Notes: a model not told the origin generated them from the sequence alone. A stretch of DNA of 64,000 bases from Actinomycetes bacterium (GCA_024637035.1 JAGXFW010000023.1:124001-188000); one strand, 5' to 3'. Counted from the first letter of the stretch, positions 44,306-53,663 are shown. Translations and numbers: made by a program.

Positions 44306-46399
44306 CTACCTCTTGCGCGCGACCATCGCGAAGAAGGGCACGCTCACCACTTCCTCTTCGATGACCTCGAACCATGGGTCCAGAGCCGCCCGCACCTCCG
44401 CCTCAGAGAGGCGGTGCTCCAGGGGCGGCCCCTGCACGGTCGCCTCGGGATCACGCCGCCAGTCGACGACGACGAAAAGCCCGCCGCTCCGAAGGGCGCG
44501 TCCGAGCAGTTCCAGACCCTCGGTCCCGTGAGATTCGTGGAAGGTGTTGACGCTGAAGGCCCTGTCGATCGATGCCTCCGCCAGGGGAAGCGATCCGGCG
44601 TCGGCCAGTATCAGCTCCACGTTGTGCGGCACGCCGTTCTTGCGGTGAAAGTCGAGCATCTCCTGCTGTAGTTCGATCGCATACAGTCGGCCGGTGGTCC
44701 ACTTTGCCACCCGGTTCGTCCAGAACCCGGTGCCGCTGCCAAGGTCGGCGACATCCTCGTGGCCTTCAAGGCGTAGAAGCCGAGCCATGGTCTCCTCGCT
44801 CAGCCAGCCGAGTCGGCCCACATCGTCGAGGACCGCCGCCTTCTTCGGAGAGAAGACCTTGCCATGCGTCGTGCCATGCGTCGTGCCATGCGTCGTGCCG
44901 TGCTGCTCTTCGTCGCTCATGGGATCGATGACCTCCTGCTCTTGAGGGAGCGCAGGCGAGGACCCGCTCGGGATCGTGGACAGTGATGCGGCCCCTGCCT
45001 GAAGCCCAGCGGCCGACGGGCCCCAGGCCGCATGAGCCTTCACAAAGGTCGTGGAGACCGTGATCGAGAGCGTCGACCAGAACGCGCCCAAGCTGAAACC
45101 AGCCAGCACATCGCTCAAGTAATGCACTCCTAGGTACATGCGGCTAAAACCCACAAGCACCACGACGGCGACTGCAGAGAGAAGCACGTACACCCTCGTC
45201 TCCCAATGACGCACCCAGCCGGTCGCAAGGAGCGCGAGGGTCATATAAAACGCGGCCGCAGCCGACGCATGCCCGCTTGGAAACGAGTATCCGGTCACGT
45301 CGATGAGCGGTACGAGAAAATCGGGGCGCGGGCGTTCGATGAGCAGCTTCAGCGCTGCGTTCAGCATCGCGGCGCCGGATGTCGCCGTGACAAGCACCAG
45401 GGCCTCGCCCCACCGGCGCCGCGCGACCAGGACTCCGCCCAACACGAGGGAGGCCGGCACCAAAGTCCACCCGCCGCCCATAGAGGTCACCGCGATCATC
45501 ACCGACGTGACCCAGGGGATGGCGTGATCGTGCAGGGTCTGAGCAACGGTCCGGTCGAACAGGGTGAGGGGCTCACGCGCCAGAACATCTTCGAGGATGG
45601 CACCGAACGCCCATCCCAAGAGCAGCGACACGATGAGGCCGATCGTCAGACTGAGGCCGAAGGTTCGCCGCGGTGAGAAGCGCCGCGACAACCAAGCTAT
45701 CTGGGCCGAGAATCGACCACTGATGGCGGTGACGACACGCGTGCCGACGATCCGGTCGGTGAGTTCGAAGGCCAGCCGCTCGAGCTTCTCGCGACGAGGC
45801 CAGAGCCAGCGCCCCAACATGGCGAGCAAGACCCCCGAGACCACCAGAAGCGCGAGGAAGAGAGCTATCCGGCCGAGCCACTGCTCCGCCATATGGTAGC
45901 TGCGACCGAACACGTACCCGAGCAGAGTGACGGCCAGCCCCCAGCTCAGTGCACCCGCCAGGTCGTACACGGCGAAACGCGAATAGCGCATGCGCGCCGA
46001 ACCGGCGATGAACGGAGCGAGAGACCGTAGGAAACCCACCCACCGGCCGAACAGTACGGTCTTCCCGCCGTGACGCTCGAAGAAGCCCTCGGTCCGTTCG
46101 ACGTGATTCGGTTTGATGCGGAAGATGCGGCCGTGCCGAAGAAGGAAGTCGCGCCCGAGCTTCCTTCCAAGGAAGAACCCCGCGGTATCGCCCAGCACCG
46201 CGCCGATGCAGACGACGGCGGCAAGGTCGCCGATGTCCAGCACTCCCTGCGACGCGAGTGCGCCTGCCAGGAGCACCGTGGTCTCCCCGGGCACGAGGAG
46301 CCCGACCATCGCGGAGGTCTCGAGGAATACGATGGCGAAGACGATCCACAGGCCCCAATCCCCGGCAACGCGCACGAAGAAGTCGAGGAATGCCTGCAT
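44306..46399 (-). CDS. Triple fusion: DedA/VTT membrane protein, PAP2 phosphatase, SAM methyltransferase
   Basis: One open frame of 697 residues from ATG 46399. Residues 1-200 are a DedA/SNARE-associated (VTT) domain, a family linked to polyprenyl or phospholipid scrambling. Residues 255-450 are a PAP2 lipid phosphatase with all three motifs: KLLIERPRPD, YSFPSGHAS and SRMYLGVHYLSD. A linker with three HGTT units leads to a class I methyltransferase at about 535-697 (VADLGSGTGFWTNRVA). DedA-PAP2 fusions are known and fit lipid-carrier recycling; the added methyltransferase is unusual. An internal ATG (MSDEEQHGTT) could also start the methyltransferase separately. The frame to 46489 beyond the chosen ATG is not conserved. 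Confidence 0.88.
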   Translation of the reverse strand: MQAFLDFFVRVAGDWGLWIVFAIVFLETSAMVGLLVPGETTVLLAGALASQGVLDIGDLAAVVCIGAVLGDTAGFFLGRKLGRDFLLRHGRIFRIKPNHVERTEGFFERHGGKTVLFGRWVGFLRSLAPFIAGSARMRYSRFAVYDLAGALSWGLAVTLLGYVFGRSYHMAEQWLGRIALFLALLVVSGVLLAMLGRWLWPRREKLERLAFELTDRIVGTRVVTAISGRFSAQIAWLSRRFSPRRTFGLSLTIGLIVSLLLGWAFGAILEDVLAREPLTLFDRTVAQTLHDHAIPWVTSVMIAVTSMGGGWTLVPASLVLGGVLVARRRWGEALVLVTATSGAAMLNAALKLLIERPRPDFLVPLIDVTGYSFPSGHASAAAAFYMTLALLATGWVRHWETRVYVLLSAVAVVVLVGFSRMYLGVHYLSDVLAGFSLGAFWSTLSITVSTTFVKAHAAWGPSAAGLQAGAASLSTIPSGSSPALPQEQEVIDPMSDEEQHGTTHGTTHGTTHGKVFSPKKAAVLDDVGRLGWLSEETMARLLRLEGHEDVADLGSGTGFWTNRVAKWTTGRLYAIELQQEMLDFHRKNGVPHNVELILADAGSLPLAEASIDRAFSVNTFHESHGTEGLELLGRALRSGGLFVVVDWRRDPEATVQGPPLEHRLSEAEVRAALDPWFEVIEEEVVSVPFFAMVARKR
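44861..44896. repeat. Three tandem 12-bp units in the fusion linker
   Basis: GCCATGCGTCGT is repeated three times without change (44861, 44873, 44885), followed by a degenerate fourth unit. On the coding strand it encodes HGTT repeats between the PAP2 and methyltransferase parts. Identical copies suggest recent slippage. Confidence 0.9.
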
Positions 46400-46433
46400 A
46401 CCTTGGTGAGCCCTCGGCCGCCCTGCGGGCGGG

Positions 46434-47030
46434 CTAGAAGCCCACGAAGACCGCGGCCGCGACAGCGGTGGTCCAGCGGCCCTCGCCATCCCCGGCGGCT
46501 GAGACGGTCTTGTTGGTGGTGGCGAAGATCTTCCCTCCGATCACCAACTGCCGACGACGCTCGTCCCAACGGACGTTCTCGTCGCACTCCACGCCCAGGG
46601 TACTGGCGAGCATGCTCGCGGCCAGATCCTCGGCATAGTCGCCGGCTTGCTGCGCGGTCTCCCCGTAACCCTCATGCTCACTGAGGTACCCGTAGTGAGA
46701 GGCGTCGGTTGGCAAGGCGAGTCCGATGGACGAGGCCACAAGCCGGCCGGGCTCGTCCGTGGCTATCTCCGCCACCACGCAGAAGGTGATGGCACCCGCA
46801 TGGATGGAGGCGATCCCCTCGTCACGTTCGATCAGCTGGCAGTGGGGGGGGAAGATGCTCGACACCCTCACGAGGTTGCACCGTTCGATGCCCGCTTCGC
46901 GGAGGGCGAACTCGAAGGAGGTGAGTTTGCGGCTCGAGACGCCGATCCCACCGGTGAGGAACACCTTCTTGGGGATGGGGACCGCGAGCGCCGACTCCAC
47001 GCCCGACTCGGTGGTGTGGTCTACCGACAT
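46434..47030 (-). CDS. pdaD: Pyruvoyl-dependent arginine decarboxylase
   Basis: 198 residues. The enzyme cleaves itself between two serines to make a pyruvoyl cofactor and converts arginine to agmatine, the first step of one polyamine route or of acid resistance. The cleavage site is S57-S58 in VRVSSIFPP, and the conserved acidic motif SEHEGYGETAQQAGDYAEDL includes the catalytic Glu. ATG 47030 has GGGAGG upstream; the frame extension to 47123 is not homologous. Placed after the 2-oxoacid oxidoreductase genes, 73 bases downstream, with no obvious metabolic link. Confidence 0.9.
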   Translation of the reverse strand: MSVDHTTESGVESALAVPIPKKVFLTGGIGVSSRKLTSFEFALREAGIERCNLVRVSSIFPPHCQLIERDEGIASIHAGAITFCVVAEIATDEPGRLVASSIGLALPTDASHYGYLSEHEGYGETAQQAGDYAEDLAASMLASTLGVECDENVRWDERRRQLVIGGKIFATTNKTVSAAGDGEGRWTTAVAAAVFVGF

Positions 47031-47103
47031 GACGCCAACCTCCCTGAGGGCCAGAAGAGCACGATGGCACAGGATAGCAGAGGCCGCGTCGGAGAGTGGC
47101 CGG

Positions 47104-48435
47104 TCAGCCCGCCAGCGCCGCACCCGCCCGCAGCCCCGCGATGTTGGTGTCGGCTACCTTCTGCTTCTGGAGGCGCCGAGCGGCCGCCTCGAAGGCCTCA
47201 AGCGGGTAGATGCCCTCCGCGGCGAGGATGGTACCCACGCCCACGGCGCCCACGGCCAGACGGTGGACCTCCTTGGCCGCACCCTTCAGATCGAGAGGGA
47301 TCACCCGGGCCTGAGTCTCCACCGGCCCAAGGCTCGCCTCCACGTAGACGCGCGACTCCGGCGGAAGCTTGGCCAGCTTGCGGGCCACCCGCGCCCTTCC
47401 TTCCTCCGAGAGTATGAGAACGACATCGGGCACCTCGATGCCCGTGTAGACGATGGGAACGGGTGAGACCAACACCTCGGCCGCCGAATGACCGGTCATC
47501 ACAGTGATGGGGTAGTCGTCCTTCTGAGTGGCATGGAGGCCGCTCATGATCGCTCCGGCTCCGAACACGGTCGCCAGCGAGCGGATCTTCTGCCCCGCGG
47601 CCCCCGCGATGAGGATGCCCGTGCGCGCCGCAAGGATGCTCTCGGCTACAGGAGCGAGCCCGGCGTCGGGGGGCAGTAGGCACATGCCCTCGTCGTCCGC
47701 GGTCTCCGCCGGGTGGTAGAGGTCGCGCCAGGCGCGAGCGAACTCCGGCCGACCGCCCTCGAAGTGCACGCCCGCCGGCATCTCGAGTTCGGCCATCATG
47801 TCGGCGATCGAGTTCCGTGTCAGAGTGTTCTGGCCGGCGTAGTACGCGACGCAGAGATCCCAGATGTCCACGAGAGAGAAGCCTTGCGTGGCCAGACCTC
47901 TCGCGATCAGCGCGGGCACGTCATCGGCGAAGACGCTCGTGCGGGCCAGGAAGCCCGGCTTCGACGGCCGCAGCGTTCCCATGAGGTCGAGCGGAGCTTC
48001 CAGGTTCCCGAGGTGGCAGGTGGCGGTGATACCTCCGGAGGGGGTGGTGCAACTGTGCTGACCGCCGGTCATGCCGTAGTTGAAGTTGTTGGCCACGATC
48101 ACGCAGATGCCGATGTTCCGGCGGGCGGCGGCCAGAAGGTGGGCGCCGCCGATGCCCGCGCCCCCGTCGCCCATCACCACCACGACGGTGAGGTCGGGGT
48201 CGGCCAGCTTGATGCCCGAGGCGTACGTGATGGAACGGCCGTGCAGCCCGTGGAAGGCGTTGGTGTCGAAGTGGCGGTCGGTGAGGCCGACGCAGCCGAT
48301 GTCCGTGACGACCACCACCCGCTCTTTCGGGCGCCCCAGGATCTGAAGCGCCTCGTCGATGGCATGCGTCACTTTCGCGTGCCCGCAGCCCGGGCAGAAC
48401 GGCAGGGGCAGGGAGGCCTCGTCCAGGTAGCTCAC
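47104..48435 (-). CDS. 2-oxoacid:ferredoxin oxidoreductase, fused beta and gamma subunits
   Basis: 443 residues. Residues 1-250 are the thiamine-diphosphate beta subunit: CPGCGH (C14, C17), C48, GDG at 89-91 and NN at 116-117 bind the cofactors (ThDP and a 4Fe-4S cluster). From about 265 a gamma-subunit domain (GILIAGAAGQKIRSLATVFG, IVYTGIEVPDVVLILSEEG) is joined in the same frame. With the alpha subunit it would oxidatively decarboxylate a 2-oxoacid to an acyl-CoA and reduce ferredoxin. No delta ferredoxin subunit is encoded nearby. ATG 48435 overlaps the alpha gene's stop (ATGA). Confidence 0.9.
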   Translation of the reverse strand: MSYLDEASLPLPFCPGCGHAKVTHAIDEALQILGRPKERVVVVTDIGCVGLTDRHFDTNAFHGLHGRSITYASGIKLADPDLTVVVVMGDGGAGIGGAHLLAAARRNIGICVIVANNFNYGMTGGQHSCTTPSGGITATCHLGNLEAPLDLMGTLRPSKPGFLARTSVFADDVPALIARGLATQGFSLVDIWDLCVAYYAGQNTLTRNSIADMMAELEMPAGVHFEGGRPEFARAWRDLYHPAETADDEGMCLLPPDAGLAPVAESILAARTGILIAGAAGQKIRSLATVFGAGAIMSGLHATQKDDYPITVMTGHSAAEVLVSPVPIVYTGIEVPDVVLILSEEGRARVARKLAKLPPESRVYVEASLGPVETQARVIPLDLKGAAKEVHRLAVGAVGVGTILAAEGIYPLEAFEAAARRLQKQKVADTNIAGLRAGAALAG

Positions 48436-49556
48436 AGCAGGCCTCCTTCCCGGATCACGTCGTCGGGACTGACGAGCTCGGTATCCATGCGCGTGACGGA
48501 GCGGACCTCACGTCCGTCGGCGAAGAGCTGCACCTCGCGCGCGTACTGGCCCAGGTTCATCTCGGGCACCACCACCCGCTCGATGCCGATGAGAGCCGCG
48601 CGGATGGCCGCCTCGGGCACGGGGAAAAGGGTCTTCAGCACGAGCAACGAGACCCGGCCGCCGGCCGCTCGCACCCGCGCGACAGCCTCCCGAGCCGAAC
48701 GCGCCGTGATCCCGTACGAAACGACGAGGTTCTTCGCCCCCACGTCCGGGTCGTGGTCGAAGAGGGCGATCTCGTCCGCGTGGTCGTCGATCTTCCGGCG
48801 CAGGTGCTCCATCATGCGGCTGATGACGGCCGGGTCGCCGGTGAGCCACGCCCGCTCGTCGTGCATGCTCGTGGTGTAGCGCAGCAGATGGGGCCCCCCG
48901 ATAGGTGACAGTGGGGCCACGTCATCAGGCTGTTCGAAGGCGTGGGGAACGTAGGGTCGGTCGGTCGGGGCGGCGTCGCGTGGTCGCGATGGCGGCATGG
49001 CGGCGCGGGCTTCGTCGAGGTCCACGCGCTCGCGCGTGAGGCCCACTTCTTTCTGGCTCGCGAGTATCACCGGCACGCGGTAGCGCTCAGCCAGGTCGAA
49101 GGCCGCGCGGGTGAGGGTGTAGCACTCATGGACCGACTCCGGGGAGAGCACGATCAAGGGGAGACCCCCGGAGGTGCCCCAGCGCATGAAGAGGATGTCG
49201 CCGTCGGCCCCTTTGGTGGCCGAGCCCGTGGCCGGACCCTGGCGCTGCACGTTCACGATCACCAGCGGGGTCTCCCCCGTGATGGCGAGGCCGATGTTCT
49301 CGGAGTACAGACTCATGCCGGGCCCCGAAGTGGCGGTGAGAACCTTCTGGCCGGTCATAGAGGCGCCGATGCACATGCCGATGGAGGCGATCTCGTCCTC
49401 ACACTGCACGGCCACGCCGCCCGCCTCGGGCATGGCCCGCATCATGCCCGTGAGGATGGAGGTGGCCGGGGTGATGGGGTAGCCGGCGAAGAAGCGGCAG
49501 CCCGCATCCAAGGCGCCACGTACCACGGCGTCGTTGCCTTCAAGGAACTCGATCAT
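48432..49556 (-). CDS. 2-oxoacid:ferredoxin oxidoreductase alpha subunit
   Basis: 374 residues of the KorA/VorA type. The signature GCRFFAGYPITPATSI and CEDEIASIGMCIGASMTG, then ATSGPGMSLYSENIGLA, are characteristic. Substrate (2-oxoglutarate, branched-chain or aromatic 2-oxoacid) is not decidable from sequence alone. ATG 49556 overlaps the TrmB regulator's stop and its own stop overlaps the beta/gamma gene, so regulator and enzyme are translationally coupled. Confidence 0.92.
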   Translation of the reverse strand: MIEFLEGNDAVVRGALDAGCRFFAGYPITPATSILTGMMRAMPEAGGVAVQCEDEIASIGMCIGASMTGQKVLTATSGPGMSLYSENIGLAITGETPLVIVNVQRQGPATGSATKGADGDILFMRWGTSGGLPLIVLSPESVHECYTLTRAAFDLAERYRVPVILASQKEVGLTRERVDLDEARAAMPPSRPRDAAPTDRPYVPHAFEQPDDVAPLSPIGGPHLLRYTTSMHDERAWLTGDPAVISRMMEHLRRKIDDHADEIALFDHDPDVGAKNLVVSYGITARSAREAVARVRAAGGRVSLLVLKTLFPVPEAAIRAALIGIERVVVPEMNLGQYAREVQLFADGREVRSVTRMDTELVSPDDVIREGGLL

Positions 49557-50404
49557 GAGACCTCACCACCGGGAGTGCGTCGGATCACCGTCACCTCTGG
49601 ATACTCGGGATTGAAGATGTCGCGTAGCTTGGCTCTATCGGCGCCATACACTTCGTCGACCTTGTCTTCGAAACGACGCACAAGCTTGATCACCCACATG
49701 TCGTGGCGGATATAGTCCTTGGCCATCTGTACGAAGCCCAGGTTGGCACTCCAGGCTCCGTCGACGGCGGCCGTGTCGGGCACGTAGCCCACCAGGGCCT
49801 CCGAGGTGTCGGCCACCAGGACCATGCGCTTCGTACCTTGGTCCCGCACGACCACCTGGTCGGTGGGGTGATGGTACACGACCCCGACGCCTGGGTCGCC
49901 CTCCCCGTAGAGGCACACCGCGATCGCCACACCGCGACTGTCGGCCGCCACGAGGTGCGGCTCCAGCCGCGGCAGTTCTTCGGGCCACAACGCCAGGAGC
50001 AGCTCCTCACGGGCCGCGCCGATCATCTCCTCCGCCTTGAGCAGAACGGCTTCGCGCCCCTCCAGGTTCCAGAGGTAACCATCACGCTCGCGCTCGGATG
50101 AGTAGATGGTCCCGAGCCGGTCCTCGAGCCGGTCGAGTACTTCGTCGTACGTGCGTCGATAGCGGGACATCGCCTCGGCCGGTTCCAGGGGGACGTAGCG
50201 GGCCGAACCCCCGGTCTCCACGACGCCAACGAGCTTCTTGGTCCGTAGGCGCTCCAGCACCTCGTATACCTTGCTCGGCGGTATGGTCGACTGCTTCGCA
50301 AGCTCGTAGGCGGTCACCCTCGGATGGCGCAGCAAAGCGACGTAAGCCTGAGATTCGTACTGTGAAAGACCCAGCGTCTGCAGGCTGCTCAGCACATCCT
50401 TCAC
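49553..50404 (-). CDS. TrmB-family transcriptional regulator
   Basis: 283 residues. Residues 1-75 are a winged helix of TrmB type (LQTLGLSQYESQAYVALLRH, YELAKQSTIPPSKVYEVLER). Residues 100-270 are a ligand-sensing domain. GTG 50404 overlaps the stop of the small membrane protein gene (GTGA); the frame beyond it to 50869 is not homologous. It sits in the middle of the catabolic run between transporter and oxidoreductase genes, so it probably senses a substrate or intermediate and controls the operon. TrmB proteins are commonest in archaea, another archaeal-like trait here. Confidence 0.88.
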   Translation of the reverse strand: MKDVLSSLQTLGLSQYESQAYVALLRHPRVTAYELAKQSTIPPSKVYEVLERLRTKKLVGVVETGGSARYVPLEPAEAMSRYRRTYDEVLDRLEDRLGTIYSSERERDGYLWNLEGREAVLLKAEEMIGAAREELLLALWPEELPRLEPHLVAADSRGVAIAVCLYGEGDPGVGVVYHHPTDQVVVRDQGTKRMVLVADTSEALVGYVPDTAAVDGAWSANLGFVQMAKDYIRHDMWVIKLVRRFEDKVDEVYGADRAKLRDIFNPEYPEVTVIRRTPGGEVS

Positions 50405-50664
50405 CGGGAGCCCACCAAGATCATCGCCGCTCCCGAGACCAGCAGCAGTACCTTGTAGACCGGGATCTTGGACGCGAAGCCGCTGATGCCTATGGTCATC
50501 ACGATCACGAAGACTATGGGCAGCACCGCCCCGAGCACACCGTTGATGGCGGTCGAGGTGCGCGTACTCATAGAACGATACATGAGGTACGCGGCCAGGA
50601 GGTTCGCGCAGCCCACCACCACCCGGATGCCGGCCATCAGAGTCACGCGACTCGCCTCGGACAT
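50401..50664 (-). CDS. Small membrane protein
   Basis: 87 residues with three hydrophobic segments (about 10-27, 42-62, 67-84). Not matched to a named family. Its ATG overlaps the ABC ATPase stop (TGATG) and its stop overlaps the regulator's start, so it is firmly part of the operon and may assist the transporter. Confidence 0.65.
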   Translation of the reverse strand: MSEASRVTLMAGIRVVVGCANLLAAYLMYRSMSTRTSTAINGVLGAVLPIVFVIVMTIGISGFASKIPVYKVLLLVSGAAMILVGSR

Positions 50665-51518
50665 CAGAGAACCAGCCTGGATTCGTCGGCGAGAGTCTGG
50701 CTGTGATCGGGGTGAAACTCGTCGTCGTTGATGGTGAGACCTTCGTTCGCCTTGGCCTTGTACACCTCCTCGCGAAGCACGCCCCACAACTCGGTGAAGA
50801 GCCGGTTGAAGTGAGGGTCACTCCGCAGCTCGGCGATCCGGCGGGGCCGTGGCAGGTCGACGTCCACACTCATCTTGAAGGTGCCCGGGTGCGAGGTCAT
50901 GATGATCACCCGGTCGGCGAGGGTCAGAGCCTCATCGATGGAGTGGGTGATGAAGACCACCGTCTTTCGTTCGGTCTCCCAGATCTTGAGCAACTCCTCC
51001 TGCAGCATGATCTTGTTCTGTTCGTCGAGAGCGGCGAAAGGCTCATCCATGAGCAGTATCTCGGGATCGTTCGCGAAGGCCCGCGCCACGGACACCCGCT
51101 GTTTCATGCCGCCGGAGAGTTGGTGGGGGTAGGCCTCACCGAACTTCTGTAGCCCGATCATCTGGATGTAGCGCTCGACCGTCTCCTCGATGATCCTCTT
51201 GTTCACCCGCCGGCATTTCAGTCCGAAGCCGATGTTCTTGCGCACGTTCATCCAGGGGAAGATGGATTGCTCCTGAAACACCATGGAATTGAGCGGCTTG
51301 GACGGATCGGAGTGCACGACCCGGATATCGCCCCGCGTCTCGGTCTCCAGATCGGCGAGGATGCGGAGGAGCGTGGTCTTGCCGCACCCGCTTGGGCCGA
51401 CGATGCAGACGAACTCGCCCTCGTTGATGGTGAGATCCACGTCCTTCACCGCGGTGACTACTCGGTCCCGGGTGACGAACTCCTTGGTGAGCCCCTTGAT
51501 CACGATCTTCTCAGCCAC
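50664..51518 (-). CDS. NitT/TauT-type ABC transporter ATP-binding protein
   Basis: 284 residues. Walker A GPSGCGKTT, signature LSGGMKQR, Walker B ILLMDEP and the H-loop ITHSIDEA are intact. Belongs to the SsuB/TauB/NrtD branch, and works with the permease and binding protein encoded just upstream. The C-terminal 40 residues (DEFHPDHSQTLADES) extend beyond the usual end. Confidence 0.93.
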   Translation of the reverse strand: MAEKIVIKGLTKEFVTRDRVVTAVKDVDLTINEGEFVCIVGPSGCGKTTLLRILADLETETRGDIRVVHSDPSKPLNSMVFQEQSIFPWMNVRKNIGFGLKCRRVNKRIIEETVERYIQMIGLQKFGEAYPHQLSGGMKQRVSVARAFANDPEILLMDEPFAALDEQNKIMLQEELLKIWETERKTVVFITHSIDEALTLADRVIIMTSHPGTFKMSVDVDLPRPRRIAELRSDPHFNRLFTELWGVLREEVYKAKANEGLTINDDEFHPDHSQTLADESRLVL

Positions 51519-51533
51519 GCGGAACCCCCTCTC

Positions 51534-52421
51534 CTAGAGCTGCTTCCATGGGATGACCCTCCTCTGAAGCGAGCTCAGTCCTTCGGCGAACAGGTAGCCG
51601 AGCAGCGAGATCATGATGAACGCTACGAACATCTCTTTGGTCTTGAACACGGCCTGCGCCGCCCAGATGCGATACCCGATACCGGATACGGCCCCGGTCA
51701 TCTCGGCCGCCACGATCAGGAGCAGCGCCATGCCCATGCCGAGCTCCAGGCCGGTGAAGATGAGCGGCATCGCGCCCGGAAGCGCGATCCGCGTGTAGAA
51801 GTCTCTGCGACTGGCTCCGTAGTTCTTGGCCACGTCTAGGTAGATCTTGTCCAGGTTGAGCACGCCCGCCATGGTGTTGATCAACACCATGAAGAACGTG
51901 CCGAGCGCGATGGTGATCACCTTCTGGGTCTCGCCGAAGCCGAACATCAGGATGATCAGAGGCATGAGAGCAAGCTTCGGGATCGGATACGTCGCCGAGA
52001 TGACCGGCCGAAGGATCCAGCGCACCGGACGGAACAATCCCATCGAAAGTCCAACGATCAGCCCGGGGATAGCGCCCGCGAGGAATCCGAGAATGATCCG
52101 CACGAGGCTCACCCGAACGTCCGCGAACAGCGTGCCGTCGAGTGTCATCTTCCAGAAGGTACCCGCGATCGCGTGGGGTGGCGGGAAGAACCTGCCGTCG
52201 ACGAAGCCGAGCGGTACGGCGATCTCCCACAGGATGAGGACCACCACCGGCGACAGGAAGCCGAGCAGGCCCTTCCAGCCGCTGCCGGAGTCCCGGCGCT
52301 TGGCCTTCTTCGGCGTGTCAACCGGCCGTTCGATCCCCACCGAAGTGGGGACAGAACGGGCCGCTTCACCGCCTGGGTCCGTTGCTGCGGTCTGCGGCAC
52401 GGCAGGTTCTTTCTCCGCCAT
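51534..52421 (-). CDS. NitT/TauT-type ABC transporter permease
   Basis: 295 residues with about six membrane helices and the SsuC/TauC signature (GAMPLIFTGLELGMGMALLLIV, the EAA loop contacting the ATPase). The first 45 residues are a hydrophilic extension. 15 bases before the ATPase gene. Confidence 0.92.
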   Translation of the reverse strand: MAEKEPAVPQTAATDPGGEAARSVPTSVGIERPVDTPKKAKRRDSGSGWKGLLGFLSPVVVLILWEIAVPLGFVDGRFFPPPHAIAGTFWKMTLDGTLFADVRVSLVRIILGFLAGAIPGLIVGLSMGLFRPVRWILRPVISATYPIPKLALMPLIILMFGFGETQKVITIALGTFFMVLINTMAGVLNLDKIYLDVAKNYGASRRDFYTRIALPGAMPLIFTGLELGMGMALLLIVAAEMTGAVSGIGYRIWAAQAVFKTKEMFVAFIMISLLGYLFAEGLSSLQRRVIPWKQL

Positions 52422-52438
52422 CGTACTAACCCCCTACG

Positions 52439-53572
52439 TTACTGCGGCACCGAGTACGGGCCGAGTTGGTCGACGGCCCATTTGGCGAACGACATGTCCA
52501 GGACCGTGTCCATGGTGACCTTCTCGTCCACCTGGCCGATCTCGGCGTAGTAGTCCTGCTGGCCGGCGACCGCGTCTTCAAGGACGGAACCGTCGACGTT
52601 CAGACCCGTGGGACGCATCTTCGTCCACATGCCCGGATCATCGATGAACGTGTTCTCGGTGAGGATGGCGAGGACTGCGTCGCGATCCTTGCTGCCCTGC
52701 ACGATGGCGTCGTTGTAGGCGCGCACACCTTGCAGGTGGGCGTACATGAAGAGGTTGGCAACCTCGGTGTTCTTGGCGAAGTCGTCGCTGTAGAGGAGCA
52801 CGGCCACCTGCTCGCCCGGGGCGTAGTCTTCGGCATCCTTGAAGTACGACAGGATCCCGGCGTCTTCACCGCCGGTGATCAGCGATTCGATCTGCACGGC
52901 GGCATCGATGGCGCCGTTCGCGAGACCGGTGTTCAGGTCGGGGAACTCGGCGATGATCGTGGGCTCCACGTCATCGATGGTGAGGCCGCCCTTCTCCAGC
53001 GCCTTGCGCAAGAAGTACTCGTTGATGCTTCCCACCGACACGATGCCGATCTTGCGGCCCTTGAGGTCGGCGTAGTCTTTGATCTCGTTCTCCAGGTCCT
53101 TACGGATCACGACGGTGAAGTACGAGCCCTTGCCCGGCACGTTGGTACCGCTGTCGGCAACGACCCACACCCGCACGTCTTGCGCCGCGCCGTTGAAGAG
53201 CGAAGCGGTGATGATGCCCCGGCCCACGTCCACCTGGTTGGCAGCCAGCGAGGTGTACATCTGGGCGCCGGAGGCGAACTCGACGTACTCGATGTTGATG
53301 CCGACGTCGGCGAAGAAGCCCATCTTGTCAGCAAGGATGATTCCGGCGGTGCCCGGCGCGTTGTCGTACGCCACCTTCACGGTCACCGGCGGGTCGAGCG
53401 GCGTGACGCCCATGGCCTCGGCGACCGTGGTCGTGGTCTCCCCGGAGGACGGCGCGGTCGTCGTGCTCTCCGGCGCCGCGGTGGTTGTGGTGGTGTCGCC
53501 GCAGCCCACAACGGCCACGATACCGAACACGGCCAGCGCCGCCACCAGACTCAATACGATGATCCTTCTCAT
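52439..53572 (-). CDS. ABC transporter substrate-binding lipoprotein (NMT1/SsuA-like)
   Basis: 377 residues. A lipoprotein signal ends at C24 (AVVGCGD), followed by a Thr-rich linker typical of lipid-anchored binding proteins. The mature part (VKVAYDNAPGTAGIILADKM, VDVGRGIITASLFNGA, LKGRKIGIVSVGS) is the NMT1/SsuA fold. Related proteins bind sulfonates, nitrate, thiamine precursors or aromatic acids. The ligand here is unknown; the neighbouring ThDP enzyme and aldehyde dehydrogenase suggest an organic acid or sulfonate. ATG 53572 is preceded by GGGGG. Confidence 0.92.
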   Translation of the reverse strand: MRRIIVLSLVAALAVFGIVAVVGCGDTTTTTAAPESTTTAPSSGETTTTVAEAMGVTPLDPPVTVKVAYDNAPGTAGIILADKMGFFADVGINIEYVEFASGAQMYTSLAANQVDVGRGIITASLFNGAAQDVRVWVVADSGTNVPGKGSYFTVVIRKDLENEIKDYADLKGRKIGIVSVGSINEYFLRKALEKGGLTIDDVEPTIIAEFPDLNTGLANGAIDAAVQIESLITGGEDAGILSYFKDAEDYAPGEQVAVLLYSDDFAKNTEVANLFMYAHLQGVRAYNDAIVQGSKDRDAVLAILTENTFIDDPGMWTKMRPTGLNVDGSVLEDAVAGQQDYYAEIGQVDEKVTMDTVLDMSFAKWAVDQLGPYSVPQ

Positions 53573-53645
53573 GGTACCCCCTACGGTTCCTGTTCTGTTT
53601 ACTTCCGCGCCGACCGAGCATCCTGCCCGACCCGCGTTCCGACCG

Positions 53646-53663
53646 GAGAACCCCGAAGTTCTC
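53646..53663. other. Intercistronic hairpin upstream of the binding-protein gene
   Basis: GAGAAC-N6-GTTCTC forms a perfect 6-bp stem in the 157-base gap between the FAD oxidoreductase and binding-protein genes. Such stems often allow higher expression of the following binding protein. Confidence 0.35.

Noticed and set aside
44861-44896. Perfect 12-base tandem repeats as a possible CRISPR or phase-variation tract upstream of a gene
   Set aside because: They are inside an open frame and a multiple of three, so changes in number would not switch the frame.
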